NCBI RefSeq assembly: GCF_014529625.1
Contig: NZ_CP076039.1
Location: forward strand, 2,914,001-2,978,000
Origin: Candidatus Pelagisphaera phototrophica
GTDB taxonomy: Bacteria > Verrucomicrobiota > Verrucomicrobiia > Opitutales > Opitutaceae
Reading direction: 5' to 3'
Length of the DNA stretch: 64,000 nt
The position numbers and the translations under genes are program-made. Below the pieces are notes generated by a model that was not told the origin of the DNA, made no database searches, and saw nothing but the letters and a program-made list of their open reading frames with translations. This document shows, in pieces, positions 52,982-62,332 of the stretch. The stretch's first letter is position 1; each line of letters opens with the position of its first letter.

Positions 52982-55234
52982 TTACAATACCGTTAGCGTT
53001 ACGGAGTTCTCAGTATATCCAATTCTAAACTTCAGTCCACTCGCAGTTTCTACCTCCGATTTTTCGTTGGTAAAGGAACCCGAAAGAGACTTCGATTTTA
53101 GCACTACATACTTTTTGCCTGAGACGATACCTGTCTCATCTGCGATAAGCACTTTCAGCCCACCTGAAATGACGGCTTTACCTTCCACGGTGAAGAGACT
53201 GTTCTTGTCTTCCTCAAACTCAATTAGAAGTATAGAATCAGGAAAAGAAATATAATCTGACTTTACGACGATACCAGGTACAACGTTGTCCACGTAACCA
53301 TTGTTATACAAAGCAGTCCCTACCGTTCCACTACCTGAAAGCAACCCTCCCGATCGCACGTCCAGCCAGCGATTGGAAGCAATTGTCGCATCATCAAAAT
53401 AGAGCGCTCCATTTGTGGACAACTGTATCTCGTTTCGCCCCGTTAAGGTAACGCCCTTTTCAACAAACACTTCCTGAATCTGATTCGCTCCCTTTATTTC
53501 GAGACTCAAAAACTCTAGGTCGGACGCAACCACGGCGTCCCCTCCAGCGTCCACAGTCGCAGTCCAGGAAGCCTGTGGCACGCCATCCTCCGACATGTAG
53601 ACCAATCCAGCATTCTCGTAATTATAATCCGACCAATTTCCTGCGACGCTGGCATCGGCCTGATCGTCGCCCATCCATCGATGGTAAGTATTCGCAAATC
53701 CCTTCGCTTCCGCTACCCGCTCTTTCAATAGGATGGCATTCAGTTCTTCCACCATCGCTGAGTGATTCGACGCGATATCTTTGGCTTCGCTGGGATCTTG
53801 GCTGAGATTGAACAAGGCCAAACCCGATTTAGCACGAATCAGTTTATAATCACCCCGAATAATTGACTGCCCATTTCCTGCTTCGTGGATGACAAACTCG
53901 CGTTCTCGCTGATACCCATTTCCTGTCAAAGCGGGCGCGATCGACACACCGTCTAATCCCACAGGGACACCCACACCCGCCAGTTCGCTGAAGGTCGGCA
54001 GCAGGTCGGTCACATCCAGCACTCGATCAACGCTCGTACCCGGTTTCAGCTTAGAACTAGAGCTATATGCCTTGGGTAATCGCATAAGAGTGGGAATTCG
54101 GATACCACCTTCTTGGATTCTTCCCTTCTGGCCGCTGAGATAGGCATTCGATTTGAACTCAGTCATACTCTTATCTCCCGGCCCGCCGTTGTCCGATTGA
54201 AAAACAATAAGAGTCTTTTCCAAAACAGAATCGGAGCTATCTCCATCTCCATTCGGATCCTTGAGCGCTTCCAAAATATTCCCGAAATGGCCGTCGATAC
54301 GTGTAATCATCGCCGCCCACTGCTTCGCCTGATCGCTGAGCGAATCGAACCAGGAAAACTCCCGATAGGCCTGGTCCCACTCAGGTAGTTGCTCTACTTC
54401 CCTGAATGGGGCATGCGGAACTTGGCTCGCAAGCAGGCCGAAAAAGGGTTGTCCCGTGGCATTGTAGTTCTGTGCTTGAATACGTACAAAATCAAGAGCA
54501 GCAAAGGCATAAACATCATCGCAATAGGCGATATCCGGATACTGTGGGTGGTTTTGTAGAGCTGGGGTACTTGGATATCGCCTATTGTTCGCATACTGCT
54601 TCATCGAGTTAGGCACGAGTTCCAGACCACCAATTAACCCAGGCGACGCGGGCGCTTTCCACAGGTTTGGCTGAAAGAAGGTATGGGCCCTAACATGGTG
54701 AAGCTCCGCCACCACATGCTGGTAACCGTGCGAAGTCGGCAAGGTCTGGACATTAAGGATCTCAGGGTACGCATCTTTGTTAGGAGTCCCTCCATAGCCC
54801 CATTTTCCCCAATAACCGGTCACATAGCCCGCTTGCAATAGGACATCGCCCATAGTAACATCATCCGCTCGAATTGCCTTTTTCGCATTGTCCGGGTCAT
54901 TACGATCGGCGAAGGTGTGGCCTTGATGAAAGCCTGTCTGCTGCGATGAGCGAGCGGGCGAGCAAACGGTACACCCGTAGGATCTAGAAAAATTGACCCC
55001 CTCAGCGGCCAGCTTGTCGAGATTAGGCGTCACTAAATGGGGAAGCCCTTTTGCTTTTCGTTCGAACTGCCCGTTGGGACCCAGAGCCCCCCAGCCCATG
55101 TCGTCTACATAAAGATAGAGAATGTTCGGGCGAGTAGGCTCTCCCCATAAATTTGAGGCAGCACAGGCTACCGCTAACAGAAAAAGAGAGCAATTGGTTG
55201 ATTTCACAGGTTCAAAATCCTGACACAATCCCAA
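52982..55234 (-). CDS. Large sulfatase with a C-terminal passenger-like beta-rich extension
   Basis: Of 750 residues, 1-530 form a sulfatase: NILYLYVDDMGWGALGPNG, the motif CSPARSSQQTGFHQG with Cys91 (Ala for Thr/Ser at the fourth position), YWGKWGYGGTPN instead of the usual GKWHLG, SQVPHAPFREVE, FQSDNGGPGDKS and QEGGIRIPTLMRLP. Residues 550-750 are different: repeated strands and turns (VTLTGRNEIQLSTNGALYFD, WLDVRSGGLLSGSGTVGTAL, YNNGYVDNVVPGIVVKSDYI) as in autotransporter passenger or PEP-CTERM-type adhesin repeats. The enzyme may thus be tethered or surface displayed. A GTG nine codons in (55207) starts the signal peptide (KSTNCSLFLLAVACAAS) more naturally. Confidence 0.88.
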   Translation of the reverse strand: MGLCQDFEPVKSTNCSLFLLAVACAASNLWGEPTRPNILYLYVDDMGWGALGPNGQFERKAKGLPHLVTPNLDKLAAEGVNFSRSYGCTVCSPARSSQQTGFHQGHTFADRNDPDNAKKAIRADDVTMGDVLLQAGYVTGYWGKWGYGGTPNKDAYPEILNVQTLPTSHGYQHVVAELHHVRAHTFFQPNLWKAPASPGLIGGLELVPNSMKQYANNRRYPSTPALQNHPQYPDIAYCDDVYAFAALDFVRIQAQNYNATGQPFFGLLASQVPHAPFREVEQLPEWDQAYREFSWFDSLSDQAKQWAAMITRIDGHFGNILEALKDPNGDGDSSDSVLEKTLIVFQSDNGGPGDKSMTEFKSNAYLSGQKGRIQEGGIRIPTLMRLPKAYSSSSKLKPGTSVDRVLDVTDLLPTFSELAGVGVPVGLDGVSIAPALTGNGYQREREFVIHEAGNGQSIIRGDYKLIRAKSGLALFNLSQDPSEAKDIASNHSAMVEELNAILLKERVAEAKGFANTYHRWMGDDQADASVAGNWSDYNYENAGLVYMSEDGVPQASWTATVDAGGDAVVASDLEFLSLEIKGANQIQEVFVEKGVTLTGRNEIQLSTNGALYFDDATIASNRWLDVRSGGLLSGSGTVGTALYNNGYVDNVVPGIVVKSDYISFPDSILLIEFEEDKNSLFTVEGKAVISGGLKVLIADETGIVSGKKYVVLKSKSLSGSFTNEKSEVETASGLKFRIGYTENSVTLTVL

Positions 55235-55928
55235 TATCCGATCGAGGTCAACTTCTGAGAGCTCTTCTCTTACTCCAGCCAGAGCCAGTCAAACTCAACC
55301 CTTCCCGGCTTCGTTCCGCAATCTTATTCGTCGGAGATAACTCAATACTCGCAACCTGCTTCTTTAAGGCGAAAATCTTAATAGCTTGAAAGGTGATCAC
55401 TCCAAGCATTAACGCCACCACCAAACCGCCCACAAGATTCCTGGCAACCCCAAGGCTACTGGATACAGAATTTGTATTGAGCCTCTGATTCCATTACCAT
55501 CGAACTCGTCCTGATAGGGTTAGCCGCACTAGGGCAACTCTGAGCCGTCTCAGGCCGGAGAAGTCAGACCAGCGTTTTTGCCATCTATCAAAAGCTAAAG
55601 CGTATTGATAAGATCAGTCGGGATCGTGATGACATCGTCATCGTCTCGGTACTTCATAAGTAGAAGGCATGAACACTTGGCGGCAATTTTCTTAAATCTA
55701 GAAATCGCATATTCCAGTCGAAAAAAGGGGTCGCATCAATCGATTCATAAGAAATTAGCTCTATGTTCGAATGCCGTACGTCATTAATAATCTTTGCATA
55801 GAGCTGGTTCACAAATCGACTAGGGCCCAATAATGCCGATCCAATCCTTGTCCGAATAGATTGATCTAACCACTTCCCTTTACGAATCGAGTTGATATAT
55901 GCATCCTCAACCGTGCAATAAATGAGCA
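55235..55928. other. Gap with two doubtful minus-strand frames
   Basis: Minus 55248-55433 gives a 61-residue frame with one membrane helix (GGLVVALMLGVITFQAIKIF). Minus 55654-55929 gives LIYCTVEDAYINSIRKGKWL and DVRHSNIELISYESIDATPF, protein-like but unassigned, overlapping the next gene's start by 8 bases. Neither is supported enough to call. Confidence 0.3.
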
Positions 55929-57178
55929 TAGAGTTTGATACGGATGTTATCGTTGTCGGAGCAGGAATCGCGGGGCTTCGTTGCGCCATCGAGCTTCAAA
56001 GCAAGGGAATTCAAACAATCATTTTGGACTCGAGCGAGCGAGTAGGTGGACGCATGAAAACAGATTTGCGCGACGGCTTTCGACTGGATCGTGGCTTTCA
56101 GGTTCTCCTCACAGCCTACGATGAATGTAGTTCGGTTCTCGACTACGACTCCCTTAAGCTCGGGGCATTCGAACCGGGGGCGCTTGTGTGGACGGGATCG
56201 CGAATGGAAAAACTGATCGACCCGTGGCGCCGCCCTAGGCAGCTTCTAACCGCCGCCTTTAGTCCAGTCGGCTCATTCCAAGATAAATTACGGGTAGGAG
56301 GACTCCGAGAAAAACTGCGAAGGAAAGCAGTGCACTCGATCTACGAGGGTGAAGAAAAATCAACCCTGGAGAAATTGAAGGAGATAGGATTCTCTGCGGC
56401 CTTCATCGAATCCTTTTTTAGGCCCTTTTATAGCGGGATATTCCTGGAGAACGACCTGTCTACCGGCAGTAAAATGTTCGAATTCGTATTCAAAATGTTT
56501 GGTCAGGGGTATGCTGCACTGCCTCACGACGGTATTTCTGCCATCCCCCTGCAATTGAGTAAAAGGCTCGACCCAAACACTGTTCTTACCAAACAACGAG
56601 TCGTGAAATTAGCTCCCAACAATATCACTACAGAGGAGGGTTCACGTTTTACCGCTCAGCACATCGTTCTCGCTACGGATATGAGCTCAGCTAATACACT
56701 CGCCAAAATTGAATCGCTGGACCGCGATTGGAACGGAACCTATTGCCACTACTACGCTGCCCCGAATAGCCCATTACCAGAGCCATTTATTGCACTCAAC
56801 GGCTCCGGAAAGGGATACATAACAAACATCGCCGTTCCTACTGACGTCAATCGAGGCTACGCATTGGATAGCGAATCCCTCATTTGCGTTTCCACCTCAA
56901 AACCGGTTTCCAAAGATGAACTCGCTCCTGAGCTGTATTCTTGGTTTGGAAACGTATCTCAGAATTTTCGCTTTCTTGCCGATTACTCGATTCCTCACGC
57001 ATTGCCTCGGCAACTACCCAGAGACAACGCGTATGGAGAAGCTGAGCTTAGAACACCGGCGGGCCACTGGATTTGCGGCGACTATCGCTATTCGAGTTCT
57101 ATCCAAGGAGCCATGGCTTCTGGCCGCATGGTAGGCAAAGCCCTCTGCAAGGAGCTAACAAGACAAGGCGAACGTTAA
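55922..57178 (+). CDS. FAD-dependent amine-oxidase-fold oxidoreductase
   Basis: The 418-residue protein has the GMC-unrelated amine oxidase/protoporphyrinogen-oxidase fold. The N-terminal FAD site is VIVVGAGIAGLRCAIELQSK, followed by DSSERVGGRMKTDLRDGFRL with DRGFQVLLTAY. The C-terminal FAD contact is AGHWICGDYRYSSSIQGAMA with SGRMVGKALC. It resembles phytoene-desaturase-like and HemG/HemY-like enzymes without being either clearly. The next gene, a DUF2071 protein, begins 6 bp after its stop. The two may form a small redox operon, perhaps for a lipid or pigment. The substrate is unknown. Confidence 0.87.
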   Translation: MSIEFDTDVIVVGAGIAGLRCAIELQSKGIQTIILDSSERVGGRMKTDLRDGFRLDRGFQVLLTAYDECSSVLDYDSLKLGAFEPGALVWTGSRMEKLIDPWRRPRQLLTAAFSPVGSFQDKLRVGGLREKLRRKAVHSIYEGEEKSTLEKLKEIGFSAAFIESFFRPFYSGIFLENDLSTGSKMFEFVFKMFGQGYAALPHDGISAIPLQLSKRLDPNTVLTKQRVVKLAPNNITTEEGSRFTAQHIVLATDMSSANTLAKIESLDRDWNGTYCHYYAAPNSPLPEPFIALNGSGKGYITNIAVPTDVNRGYALDSESLICVSTSKPVSKDELAPELYSWFGNVSQNFRFLADYSIPHALPRQLPRDNAYGEAELRTPAGHWICGDYRYSSSIQGAMASGRMVGKALCKELTRQGER

Positions 57179-57184
57179 GATACT

Positions 57185-57922
57185 ATGGCCATTACTTTCA
57201 ACCATCCCGCCTTTTCCCAAATCGAGCATCGACCCTGGCCTCTGCCTAACAAGAAATGGCTGCTCACTCAGACGTGGCTAAATTTGCTATTTGTCCACTG
57301 GGAAATAGATGTCAGCGATTTGAGAGCTCGCATCCCGGATGAGCTCGAAATCGATCTTCATAATGGAAAAGCCTATATCGCTATCGTACCGTTCGACATG
57401 AAAGGCGTCACGTTTCGGAATTGCCCTAAAGTCTCTTTCCTTAGCGACTTTCCCGAAATCAATGTTCGGACCTACGTTACATACCAGGGGAAGCCCGGCG
57501 TCTGGTTCTTTAGCCTGGATGTCCCACGACGCTTTCCGGCTTGGGCAGCTCGAACCTTTTTCCATTTGCCCTATCGGCACGGTCAGGTCTCAATCGCGGA
57601 TCTCAATGGAGAAATCCACTACGAACAAGAGGTAGAGAATGACGTTTTCCGTGCCCGGTACAAACCCTTTCAGGGATGCATACGAGAACCCAGTTCCTTC
57701 GAAAAGTGGGCAACGGAACGTTATTGTCTGTATTGTCAAAGCAAGTACGGTGCACTCTATCGTACGGAAGTTCAACATCGTCTCTGGCCCCTTCAAAAAG
57801 CTTCGCTCGACATCGAAAAAAATTCAATGCTCGCGGATTTTGAAGTCGGAATCCAACACCCTTCAATCCTTTTTTCGAAGCGAATCGAAGTGGTCGCCTA
57901 TCCTCTCGAGCGACTCAATTGA
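57185..57922 (+). CDS. DUF2071 (YqjF-like) protein
   Basis: The 245 residues follow the DUF2071 pattern: NKKWLLTQTWLNLLFVHWEI, PDELEIDLHNGKAYIAIVPF, DMKGVTFRNCP, FPEINVRTYVTYQGKPGVWF, FSLDV, ARTFFHLPYRHGQV and the final LFSKRIEVVAYPLER. The fold is an acetoacetate-decarboxylase-like beta-barrel with unknown function. It is coupled to the FAD oxidase upstream by a 6-bp gap. Confidence 0.9.
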   Translation: MAITFNHPAFSQIEHRPWPLPNKKWLLTQTWLNLLFVHWEIDVSDLRARIPDELEIDLHNGKAYIAIVPFDMKGVTFRNCPKVSFLSDFPEINVRTYVTYQGKPGVWFFSLDVPRRFPAWAARTFFHLPYRHGQVSIADLNGEIHYEQEVENDVFRARYKPFQGCIREPSSFEKWATERYCLYCQSKYGALYRTEVQHRLWPLQKASLDIEKNSMLADFEVGIQHPSILFSKRIEVVAYPLERLN

Positions 57923-58318
57923 ATCTCTGGCTACCCGGCAATGAGCTTGTCTATACATGTCCCATCTTGATCGTGGGGAGCTCTAGACGGCCACCGGTCT
58001 TGAACTCTTGGTTCATGTGATCAAGACCCGATGGCGTGGAGGATGGAAGCATGTTTCTATTAGCAATAAACAGGCAGGATGCCTGTTCTAGCTTAAATGG
58101 GTGCTCGGAGATCGCCCGCTACCATTGATTCGATGTTTAAAACCGGAAGAAATAAGCATTTTGACAAAGTCGATCAACGCAAGGCGTTCCTCTCTACTCA
58201 AAAAACAGCTTCGGATTACCAAACCCAGAGGGAATTTATGCCGTAGTCATGGTAATGAACTACCTAACCCTATCAGGACTTGCAGTTACTCCTTCACCCC
58301 TGCTCGGCCAACTGTTGT
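57923..58318. other. Gap of 396 bp; one hairpin
   Basis: No gene is seen. AACAGGCA-GGA-TGCCTGTT (58069-58087) is a perfect 8-bp hairpin without a T run, between convergent genes. It could still be a weak terminator. Confidence 0.4.
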
Positions 58319-59242
58319 TTACTCGCCCCTCACCAGCTCCAGCCAACCATGAGTGTCCTCGGTTGAGCCATCAAACAAGCCGAAGAACGCTTCCTGCAGT
58401 TTCTCCGTTATCGGTCCACGTTTTCCAGATCTCACTTGAATGCCATCTACGGAGCGAATGGGAGCGATTTCGGTCGCCGTACCCGTCATAAAAACTTCGT
58501 CCGCCACATAAAGCGATTCTCGCGGGAGTGCTTCCTCTCGAACCTCTAGGCCAAGTCGCTCGGCTATATTCATGGTGATATCTCGTGTGATTCCAGGCAA
58601 AATCGAAGCCGTCAAGGGCGGTGTGTGCAACAGCCCGTTTCGGACAATAAACAAGTTTTCGCCTGCCCCTTCGCTAAGGTTGCCGTGGGTGTCTAGACCA
58701 ATCCCTTCTGCATAGCCATGGCGTTGGGCCTCCATGGAAATCAGCTGCGACGAAAGGTAATTCCCACCCGCCTTGGCCATGGTGGGCAGTGTATTCGGGG
58801 CGATACGAGTCCAGCTAGAGACGCCGACATCAACCCCTTTCTCACTCGCTTCCTCACCCAGGTAGGCCTCCCATGGGAAAGCCGCTACCGATACTTCCGC
58901 GGGATCCAATGAACCATAAACGGTGATCGCTCCATAGCCGCGATAGGCAATCGGGCGCACGTAGGCAGATCGGAGCTTATTGGCTGAAATTAATTTATGG
59001 CAAACCACCTCCAGCTCGGCTTGACTGAGAGGCATCTCCATCCGATAAATACGGGCGGAATCGAACAACCGTCTCAAATGTCTCCCAAGGCACAAAAACG
59101 CCGGGCCACTTTTCGTATCATAGACACGAATACCTTCAAACACAGATGACGCATAATGCAGCGCGTGCGACATAACATGAACGTTCGCCTCTTTCCAAGG
59201 GGTCAATTTTCCATTGTGCCAAATGTACTCGGTTTCTTCCAT
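58319..59242 (-). CDS. ilvE: Branched-chain amino acid aminotransferase
   Basis: The 307-residue class IV transaminase begins with EYIWHNGKLTPWKEANVHVM. It shows HYASSVFEGIRVY, the PLP lysine Lys157 in TLPTMAKAGGNYLSSQL, GLDTHGNLSEGAGENLF (the family phosphate-contact block) and ADEVFMTGTATEIAPI. The length is right for IlvE. It transfers the amino group between glutamate and the Ile/Leu/Val keto acids in the cytoplasm. It is a housekeeping gene, flanked by an accessory region on the left and a PQQ propeller on the right. Confidence 0.94.
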   Translation of the reverse strand: MEETEYIWHNGKLTPWKEANVHVMSHALHYASSVFEGIRVYDTKSGPAFLCLGRHLRRLFDSARIYRMEMPLSQAELEVVCHKLISANKLRSAYVRPIAYRGYGAITVYGSLDPAEVSVAAFPWEAYLGEEASEKGVDVGVSSWTRIAPNTLPTMAKAGGNYLSSQLISMEAQRHGYAEGIGLDTHGNLSEGAGENLFIVRNGLLHTPPLTASILPGITRDITMNIAERLGLEVREEALPRESLYVADEVFMTGTATEIAPIRSVDGIQVRSGKRGPITEKLQEAFFGLFDGSTEDTHGWLELVRGE

Positions 59243-59325
59243 AAATTAGGAAAAGCTAATACGGGATCGAGCCCCATTTACGATTGAATTCTTTGGATTT
59301 CCTGAATAACGAACCACGCTGTCAA

Positions 59326-60630
59326 TCAGGGAGCCGATGATAAATCCACACAGATCAGCTCCCGGTCATTTCGGGCAAAAACATGTTTGTGGGCAAAGGC
59401 GGGTTGCGACCAGACGATTTCCTCGCTTCGGCGGGGAAGAAAAGTCGTCGGCTCGATAAGCTTGGCCGTCGATATTCGGTCGAAACCTTCCGGAGTGAGT
59501 CGGGCAATCACTAGATCGCCACGCTCGGTTAAAATCCATGTATGTTCGCCATTTTGCACAAAAAAAGCCGTAGCCCAACGCCCTTTCTTCAACAATGTCT
59601 GATCACTCCAAACGCGATCCCCATTAGATAGGTCCAAACACCTCAACTCCCCATGGCTATCGGTTCCATAAACGTAGTTGCCTCGAATTACAGAGGTCAT
59701 TATGATGCTGTGTAGTGCGTCCGTGTGAATCTCGCTTCTGCCTCGTCTGCTCCACAAAAGATTCGATTCCAACTCGTTGTCATCCAGAACATAAAGATAG
59801 GAGCCGTCATAGAAGGAGCTGAGAAAAATCCGCCCTGTCTGCACATCAACCACAGGATCCGCCACATTTATCGGACCCTTTGCTCGATCAAATTCATGCT
59901 TCCAAGCCGGTTTTCCCGTTTCAGGATCCAAAGCTGCAAACCAGTCCCCAGTCCACACGAGCACCAAATGACTTCCCGCTTGCTCGATGAATTTTGGAGC
60001 CGAATAGGAAGCCAAACCATCGAGGGATTTCCACGCCTCTTCTCCGGTATTCTTGTCAAATGCAATGATGCATGCATCCGGCTGGCCGCCAACCATTAAG
60101 TAAACTCGCTTGTCGTCAACCAGCGGTGATGCCGCAATACCCCACACCGGCATGTTCGCCCCGTATTCACTATGCAAATCTCGCTTCCAAATCACTTTAC
60201 CGCTTTCCACATCGAAACAATGAGCATGCCCCATCGCGCCATACGAATAGGCCTTGCCATCAGAAATGGCCACTGCCGTTCTCGGTCCCAGAGGATAACC
60301 GATATCCTGATACTCGCAGTCATAGACATATTTCCAAATTTCCTTACCCGTCAACCGGTCGACACAATGCACCTGCTCGACCTGCTTAGGCTCTTTCAAA
60401 TAGCTGGTGAGGAAAACACGGTCCCCACTAACCGTCGGACCCGAATACCCTGCTCCAACGGGAGTGGTCCAGACAGGAGTCAACTGATCTGATTCAAACT
60501 TCGAGACGACTCCCGTTTCACTCCAAACGCCATCGCGATTCTCACCTCTCCACTGCGGCCAATCCGCAGCATGTACAAAAGATAGAAACACCAAGTAACC
60601 GAAAAGACCGAATAATACACGCGAAATCAT
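59326..60630 (-). CDS. Secreted PQQ-binding-like beta-propeller protein
   Basis: The 434 residues start with a signal peptide (SRVLFGLFGYLVFLSFVHA). The mature part starts ADWPQWRGENRDGVWSETG, the hallmark of PVC outer-membrane-protein-B-like PQQ propellers, and continues with repeating blades: DRLTGKEIWKY, DVESGKVIWKRDL, DKNTGEEAWKSL, DPETGKPAWKHEF, DLSNGDRVWSDQ. No haem motif is present, so it lacks the cytochrome part of PQQ dehydrogenases. Genes of this type are abundant in Verrucomicrobia, with unknown function. Confidence 0.92.
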   Translation of the reverse strand: MISRVLFGLFGYLVFLSFVHAADWPQWRGENRDGVWSETGVVSKFESDQLTPVWTTPVGAGYSGPTVSGDRVFLTSYLKEPKQVEQVHCVDRLTGKEIWKYVYDCEYQDIGYPLGPRTAVAISDGKAYSYGAMGHAHCFDVESGKVIWKRDLHSEYGANMPVWGIAASPLVDDKRVYLMVGGQPDACIIAFDKNTGEEAWKSLDGLASYSAPKFIEQAGSHLVLVWTGDWFAALDPETGKPAWKHEFDRAKGPINVADPVVDVQTGRIFLSSFYDGSYLYVLDDNELESNLLWSRRGRSEIHTDALHSIIMTSVIRGNYVYGTDSHGELRCLDLSNGDRVWSDQTLLKKGRWATAFFVQNGEHTWILTERGDLVIARLTPEGFDRISTAKLIEPTTFLPRRSEEIVWSQPAFAHKHVFARNDRELICVDLSSAP

Positions 60631-60738
60631 AGACTTGATCCTTCACAAACTCCTCTCTAATCCGCAACCATAAACGCCATCGCCAACTCTTTGAGGGCTG
60701 AGACTCCAGCTCGGTTCCTCGATTGAGCGCTTAAGTTG

Positions 60739-62172
60739 CTATAAATTTTGGTCTTTTTTGGCATCCGGCACATTCGTCTGCGGCAACCATTTCGACATAC
60801 GTGCTATCGCATACGCATATTCAGGAATACCAGCCAAATTGGTCCACTCGTTTGGGTCCGCGTTATGATCGTAGAGCTCTTCACTGCCATCTGAATAGCG
60901 AATATACCGCCAGCGAGTGTCACGGATCGCGTGGTTATTGCGGCCATTCGTTGTGACAATCGCCCGATCGGTCTTCAATTCCGGGTTGCGAAGCAGTGGG
61001 ACCAAACTCGTTCCCGAAAGCTCGGTTTTCGGAGGCAGTCCACAAAGTTCGATCAGAGTAGGATAAATATCCAAAAGACTCGCCGGCTGCATGCTTTGGC
61101 GTCCTTTCACAGATCCATCAGGCATTGCTGGAATCCCTTCGGGTACCGAGATCATCAAAGGCGTTCTTGTGGACCGATGCCAAAGGGCAAACTTTCGCCA
61201 GTGTTCCTTTTCCCCTAGATGCCAACCATGATCCGTCCACAAGACAATAACCGTATCCTTCTTGTGGGGACTTGCATCAAGCGCGTTGATAACCCGACCT
61301 ACCTGTTCATCGGCAAACGCGATGGACGCTAGGTAGCCTTGAACGGCTTGTTTCCACTGATCTCCCTTGACCACAGCAGAGTGATCCCCTCCACTGGTCG
61401 CGACTTTGATCGCTACCGCAGGAAGATCGTCTAAATCATTTTCCGACACCTTTGGGATTTGAATTAAATCCAAAGGAAACTGTTCGAAGTATTTCTGTGG
61501 GACATACCACGGCAGATGGGGCCTAAATATTCCGCAGGCCAGAAAAAAGGGTTTTTCATGTTCCTTGCCAAACTGTTTCGCAATCCATTTGGCAGTCTTG
61601 TAGTCCCCCATTTCGGTCGTGGGCTCGATAACGGGACTCCAGTCGAAATTGCCTTTCCCCAGTCCATTAACGTTTCGTTCAGGCGGAACCGGGTCCGCGA
61701 ACTTGTTTTCCAACTGATGCGGGTAGTAACGGTCCCAAGAGTCTGGATCCGGATATCGGCCGTGATAAATTTTACCTGAACCCGCCGACCAGTAACCATT
61801 GGCCGAGAAATGCTGCGGAATCGTAATCACATCCGGCATAGCGGGTCTCCAAGGCTGCGGGTTGTGGTACACGCCCGACTGGCTCGGAGCAATTCCCGTC
61901 ATTAAAGCGGCCCGAGAGGGATTGCACGCAGGAGCCGCACAGTGAGCGTTAGCGAATAGAACACTTCGCTCCGCTAGACGATCAATATTTGGCGTTTTCG
62001 CCTGTGGATGCCCACCAAGGACCCCGATCCAATCATTCAAATCGTCGATAGCGATGAAGAGCACGTTTGGCCGATCGATATCAGCCCGCATAGTTAGCTG
62101 CCCGACTAACATAAGGCAGCAAATCACCTGAGCGAGGGTCGGATACTTGATAATTGAATTCATGTTTATCAA
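60739..62172 (-). CDS. Sulfatase, iduronate-2-sulfatase-like, with a CNPSR motif
   Basis: The 477 residues have a signal peptide (AQVICCLMLVGQLTMRA), NVLFIAIDDLNDWIGVLGGH (the IDS-type opening), and ACNPSRAALMTGIAPSQSGV with Cys83 followed by Asn instead of Ser/Thr. Further blocks are GYWSAGSGKIYHGRYPDPDS, ACGIFRPHLPWYVP and LWTDHGWHLGEKEHWRKFAL. The DHGWHLGEK block is diagnostic of iduronate-2-sulfatase-like enzymes. CNPSR is seen in related Verrucomicrobia/Planctomycete sequences. The enzyme should act on a uronic-acid-type sulfate ester. Confidence 0.92.
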   Translation of the reverse strand: MINMNSIIKYPTLAQVICCLMLVGQLTMRADIDRPNVLFIAIDDLNDWIGVLGGHPQAKTPNIDRLAERSVLFANAHCAAPACNPSRAALMTGIAPSQSGVYHNPQPWRPAMPDVITIPQHFSANGYWSAGSGKIYHGRYPDPDSWDRYYPHQLENKFADPVPPERNVNGLGKGNFDWSPVIEPTTEMGDYKTAKWIAKQFGKEHEKPFFLACGIFRPHLPWYVPQKYFEQFPLDLIQIPKVSENDLDDLPAVAIKVATSGGDHSAVVKGDQWKQAVQGYLASIAFADEQVGRVINALDASPHKKDTVIVLWTDHGWHLGEKEHWRKFALWHRSTRTPLMISVPEGIPAMPDGSVKGRQSMQPASLLDIYPTLIELCGLPPKTELSGTSLVPLLRNPELKTDRAIVTTNGRNNHAIRDTRWRYIRYSDGSEELYDHNADPNEWTNLAGIPEYAYAIARMSKWLPQTNVPDAKKDQNL

Positions 62173-62332
62173 AGCGACGATTACATAACGACCAAAGGAC
62201 TGACTGAAACGTGGATCAACATAATACTTTGCTCCACGCGAACGCCAGAATGAAATTGAGGTAACCCGCTAACACAGCCGTTGCCAAAATTGACCTCGAT
62301 GATTTGATAGAAAGCTATAAGCCTAGTTTTTC

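Noticed and set aside
55248-55433. Small minus-strand membrane protein
   Set aside because: One hydrophobic helix only, no clear start signal and an Arg/Ser-rich tail typical of chance frames.
55922-57178. FAD oxidase considered as a second CrtI or as HemY
   Set aside because: It has the FAD motifs shared by the superfamily but lacks the CrtI C-terminal GTHPG block. It also lacks clear HemY signatures, and hemJ already covers that step.
58069-58087. Perfect 8-bp hairpin as a strong terminator
   Set aside because: No T run on either side, so it is reported only as part of the gap.
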